DNA of 64,000 nt, from contig CAWGWA010000006.1 of the NCBI GenBank assembly GCA_963826105.1, forward strand, positions 62,001 through 126,000. Reading direction: 5' to 3'. Each line of letters starts with the position of its first letter. The stretch's first letter is position 1. A program made the position numbers and the translations under genes. The notes under the pieces were generated by a model. That model was not told the DNA's origin. It made no database searches and saw only the letters and a program-made list of their open reading frames with translations. Source of the DNA: WHTI01 sp963826105. GTDB taxonomy: Bacteria; Actinomycetota; CADDZG01; WHSQ01. Shown in pieces: positions 61,645 through 64,000 of the stretch.

Positions 61645-62996
61645 CAGAGGGAGGAGATGAGCTTGGCGACGCGCTCGTCGCTGGACTTGAAAGGGTCCTT
61701 GCAAAGAACCGTGCGCTGGGCTTGGTCGTTGAGCTTCAGGTGCACCCAGTCGACGGTGAAGTCGCGCCGCTTGCGCTTAGCGGCTCGTATGAACTCTCCG
61801 CGGAGCCTGGCCCTCGTCGTCTGGGGCGGTTCGGTCTTGGCTCGATCGATGTCGGCCTCGTCGCACATCCGCTCGACCATCCCGCGCGCCTCCATCCGGT
61901 AGTACAAGCCTCGGTTGCGGTTGACGTCGTGATACGCGAGGTCCATCAAAGCGATCTTGGGATGAGCGAGTGAGAGGTCGTGGCGTGCCCGGTACTTCTC
62001 CACCAGCGAGCGCTTGGTGATCCAGTCGACCTGGCCGTCGAGCGCGTCCTGGTTCTCCTCGAGGCTGACGATCGCGTGCTCCCACATGTGAGCGATCTCC
62101 TTGAGCACGGGATCGTCCCGTTGCTCGACCCACCGCAACGCCTTGTCGAGGTATTCCTTCTGCATGTCGAGGGCTGATGCCTCGCGACCGTTGGCCAGTC
62201 GAACCTTGCGACGGCAAGACGTGTCGTGTGAGATCTCGCGGATCGCGCGGATCGGGTTCTCCAAGGTCATGTCGCGGATCTGGACACCTTCCTCAACCAT
62301 CCTGAGCAACAAGGCAGTTGAGCCGATCTTCAGATAGGAGGTCCATTCGCTCATGTTGGAATCGCCGACGATGACGTGGAGGCGCCGGTACTTCTCCGCG
62401 TCGGCGTGCGGCTCATCCCGAGTGTTGATGATCGGGCGGGATCGAGTCGTCGCCGATGAGACGCCCTCCCAGATGTGCTCGGCGCGCTGCGAGATGCAGA
62501 ACAGGGCGCCACGCGCGGTCTGAAGCACCTTGCCGGCCCCCGCGAAGATCTGGCGGGTTACGAAGAACGGGATCATGACTTCGGCTAAGCGACCGAATTC
62601 GCCGTAACGACTGACGAGGTAGTTCTCGTGGCTGCCGTAGGAGTTGCCCGCCGAGTCGGTGTTGTTCTTGAACAGATAGATGTCACCGGAGATGCCTTCC
62701 TCCCGCAGTCTGGTCTCGGCGGCCTTGAGGAGGCCCTCGAGGATCCGTTCCCCCGCCTTGTCGTGGACGATCAGGTCGTAAACCGAATCGCATTCGGGGG
62801 TGGCGTACTCGGGGTGGGAGCCGACGTCGAGATAGAGACGGGCCCCGTTTTCAAGGAAGACGTTAGAGGACCGCCCCCAGGACACGACCCGGCGGAAGAG
62901 ATAGCGGGCGACCTCATCGGGAGACAGACGCCGCTGCCCCTTGAAGGTGCAGGTCACGCCGTATTCGTTCTCGGTCCCGAAGATCCGCCGTTCCAT
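61644..62996 (-). CDS. pafA: Pup-protein ligase PafA
   Basis: Attaches the ubiquitin-like Pup to lysines of target proteins, marking them for the proteasome. The 450-residue protein has the family start MERRIFGTENEYGVTCTFKG, the catalytic-Asp stretch LYLDVGSHPEYATPECDSVY, NNTDSAGNSYGSHENYLVSR and RPIINTRDEPHADAEKYRRL, all of the glutamine-synthetase-like fold. It is PafA rather than Dop because the Dop loop insertion is absent. TAGGCT lies 6 nt before ATG 62996. Pup and Dop are not in the window. Confidence 0.96.
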   Translation of the reverse strand: MERRIFGTENEYGVTCTFKGQRRLSPDEVARYLFRRVVSWGRSSNVFLENGARLYLDVGSHPEYATPECDSVYDLIVHDKAGERILEGLLKAAETRLREEGISGDIYLFKNNTDSAGNSYGSHENYLVSRYGEFGRLAEVMIPFFVTRQIFAGAGKVLQTARGALFCISQRAEHIWEGVSSATTRSRPIINTRDEPHADAEKYRRLHVIVGDSNMSEWTSYLKIGSTALLLRMVEEGVQIRDMTLENPIRAIREISHDTSCRRKVRLANGREASALDMQKEYLDKALRWVEQRDDPVLKEIAHMWEHAIVSLEENQDALDGQVDWITKRSLVEKYRARHDLSLAHPKIALMDLAYHDVNRNRGLYYRMEARGMVERMCDEADIDRAKTEPPQTTRARLRGEFIRAAKRKRRDFTVDWVHLKLNDQAQRTVLCKDPFKSSDERVAKLISSL

Positions 62997-63002
62997 CGGA
63001 CC

Positions 63003-63008
63003 AGCCTA
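63003..63008 (-). promoter_or_regulatory. candidate -10 (TAGGCT) for leaderless pafA
   Basis: TAGGCT on the minus strand ends 6 nt before ATG 62996, in the short gap after prcA. Confidence 0.45.
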
Positions 63009-63034
63009 ATCGTGCGGGTCGGCAATGCAGCGGA

Positions 63035-63724
63035 CTAGCTGAGGAGCGTTTTGACCTCGTCTTCGAACAGCCGGCGGAACTTTCGCCGTGTCCGATCGCG
63101 ATCGAGCACCGCGACCTCGAGATTGTCGGCCGGCATGTCCCGGCCCTCGACGGTAACCAGCGCGTCGTGACCCAGCTTCACCGCGGACTTCAGGGTGGTG
63201 AGCTTCTTCGGATACTTGCTCTCGAGGTGGGTGCCGAGCGCCTCGGCCTGTCCGCCCATGGCAACCCACCCGCTTCTATCCGTAACCGAACCGTCGTAGA
63301 GGATGTGGAACAGCTCGGTGTCTGCCGCAGTGTCGCCAACCGATGCGACGAGGATCTCGATCTCGTAGGGCTTGACCTCTGAGGTGAAGATCGAGCCGAG
63401 CGATTGCGAGTAGGCATTGGCGAGCGCCTTGGCGGTGACGTCCTCGCGGGAGTACTGGTAGCCCTTGAGGTCGACGAGTCGGATGCCGCCGATCCTGAGT
63501 TGCTCGAACTCGTTGAACTTGCCTACACCCGCGAACGCGATGCGGTCGTAGATCTCGGAGATCTTGTGAAGGGTCGCCGACGTGTTCTCGGCGACGAAGC
63601 AAACACCGCCGGCGTATTCGAGGGCAAGGATCGACTTCCCACGCGCGATCCCTTTCCGCGCGTAGTCGGCCTTGTCCTTCATCAGCTGCTCGGGAGATAC
63701 GTAATAGGGCACGGGCATGGTCAC
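63035..63724 (-). CDS. prcA: 20S proteasome alpha subunit
   Basis: Outer-ring subunit of the bacterial proteasome. The 229-residue protein starts PVPYYVSPEQLMKDKADYAR, the gating N-terminus, then ARKGIARGKSILALEYAGGV, VGKFNEFEQLRIGGIRLVDL and GYQYSREDVTAKALANAYSQ, the alpha-type fold without a catalytic Thr. ATG 63724 overlaps the prcB stop by 4 bp (63721), so the two rings' subunits are coupled. Confidence 0.96.
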   Translation of the reverse strand: MTMPVPYYVSPEQLMKDKADYARKGIARGKSILALEYAGGVCFVAENTSATLHKISEIYDRIAFAGVGKFNEFEQLRIGGIRLVDLKGYQYSREDVTAKALANAYSQSLGSIFTSEVKPYEIEILVASVGDTAADTELFHILYDGSVTDRSGWVAMGGQAEALGTHLESKYPKKLTTLKSAVKLGHDALVTVEGRDMPADNLEVAVLDRDRTRRKFRRLFEDEVKTLLS

Positions 63725-64000
63725 TCTTCGCTCCCGGCTCGGCGTACGTCGACCGTGTGCGATTCGTTCGGGTGCTCGCGTCGCTCCGTGATCAGTTCTT
63801 CGAACAGGCGGCGAAGGGTGTCCTCCTCGACCTCAGTCATCCCGGATTCGGTTATCGAGACGACGTTCGGGAAGATCCCGCGCATGAGGTCCGGTCCGCC
63901 GGTGCCCACGTCCTCGTCGGCGGCATCGAAGAGCGCCTCGATAGCGATCTTCACAGCCTCCTCGCCGGTCATCCCATCGCGGAAACGCTTCTTGAGGGAC
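63721..64000 (-). CDS. prcB: 20S proteasome beta subunit, 5'-truncated by window edge
   Basis: C-terminal 92 residues of the catalytic-ring subunit. The frame is open to base 64000 (SLKKRFRDGMTGEEAVKIAI, then EALFDAADEDVGTGGPDLMR), matching the end of PrcB; the propeptide and catalytic Thr1 are outside the window. Acidic tail with the stop overlapping prcA. Pup would be expected further upstream on this strand. Confidence 0.93.
   Translation of the reverse strand, partial: SLKKRFRDGMTGEEAVKIAIEALFDAADEDVGTGGPDLMRGIFPNVVSITESGMTEVEEDTLRRLFEELITERREHPNESHTVDVRRAGSEE

Overview
The window is 64 kb of high-GC, gene-dense bacterial chromosome from a member of the Actinomycetota, probably an uncultured, deep-branching lineage. 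The evidence is a Pup-proteasome cluster (prcB, prcA, pafA, pafB, pafC, tatA, tatC, helY in the mycobacterial order), a GarA-type FHA protein beside gcvH and Rv1828/Rv1829/Rv1830-like genes, a DUF4193 protein, and an lnt-ppm1 pair. A two-subunit glycine decarboxylase (gcvPA/gcvPB) and a prolyl-tRNA synthetase with a C-terminal zinc domain argue against an ordinary Mycobacterium or Streptomyces relative. No plasmid, phage, insertion sequence or CRISPR array is visible.

Layout. 1-8.1 kb: trpS (partial), scpA-scpB, an RsuA/RluB pseudouridine synthase, then a coupled shikimate/tyrosine run aroH-tyrA-aroA-cmk-der and tRNA-Pro(GGG). 8.1-20.5 kb: a phosphatidyltransferase, a nucleotidyltransferase/phosphomannomutase fusion, and the glycine-cleavage region gcvH-garA-merR-dacB-hpt-DUF151-merR-(nuclease-like)-gcvT-gcvPA-gcvPB. 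20.5-30 kb: a PIG-V-like mannosyltransferase, an SDR protein, a small DinB/VOC cluster with signs of duplication, a MerR regulator with a textbook operator, ppm1-lnt, an extremely acidic DUF4193 protein, and about 0.85 kb without a convincing gene that contains a strong hairpin. 30-45.6 kb: proS, a histidine kinase without its phosphoacceptor His, hydrolases, and predicted secreted or membrane proteins (S55 peptidase, GH26-like, M14 carboxypeptidase, an internally duplicated membrane protein), an LLM-class oxidoreductase and an acyl-CoA dehydrogenase. 45.6-56 kb: glpD, an alpha/beta hydrolase, and on the other strand one coupled operon helY-HAD-thiolase-AGPS-like oxidase-lipid kinase-hydrolase, which recalls the mycobacterial glpD1-Rv2251-Rv2252 neighbourhood. 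56-64 kb: tatC-tatA, pafC-pafB, DUF3866, pafA, prcA, prcB (partial).

Two window-wide features matter to any user. First, about 17 single-base frameshifts interrupt 11 genes, all between 15.4 and 45.1 kb, and nearly all behave as one-base insertions; both flanks are clean. This looks more like uncorrected sequence error than gene decay, so I annotate those genes as whole, frameshifted CDSs. Second, many starts lie 6-8 nt after a TANNNT hexamer (often TAGNCT), which suggests widespread leaderless transcription.

I did not find a clearly new multi-gene system. The best leads are the His-less kinase, an Lnt with Ser in place of the catalytic Cys, the zinc-ribbon GarA, the hairpin RNA candidate at 28.9 kb, and the internally duplicated membrane protein.
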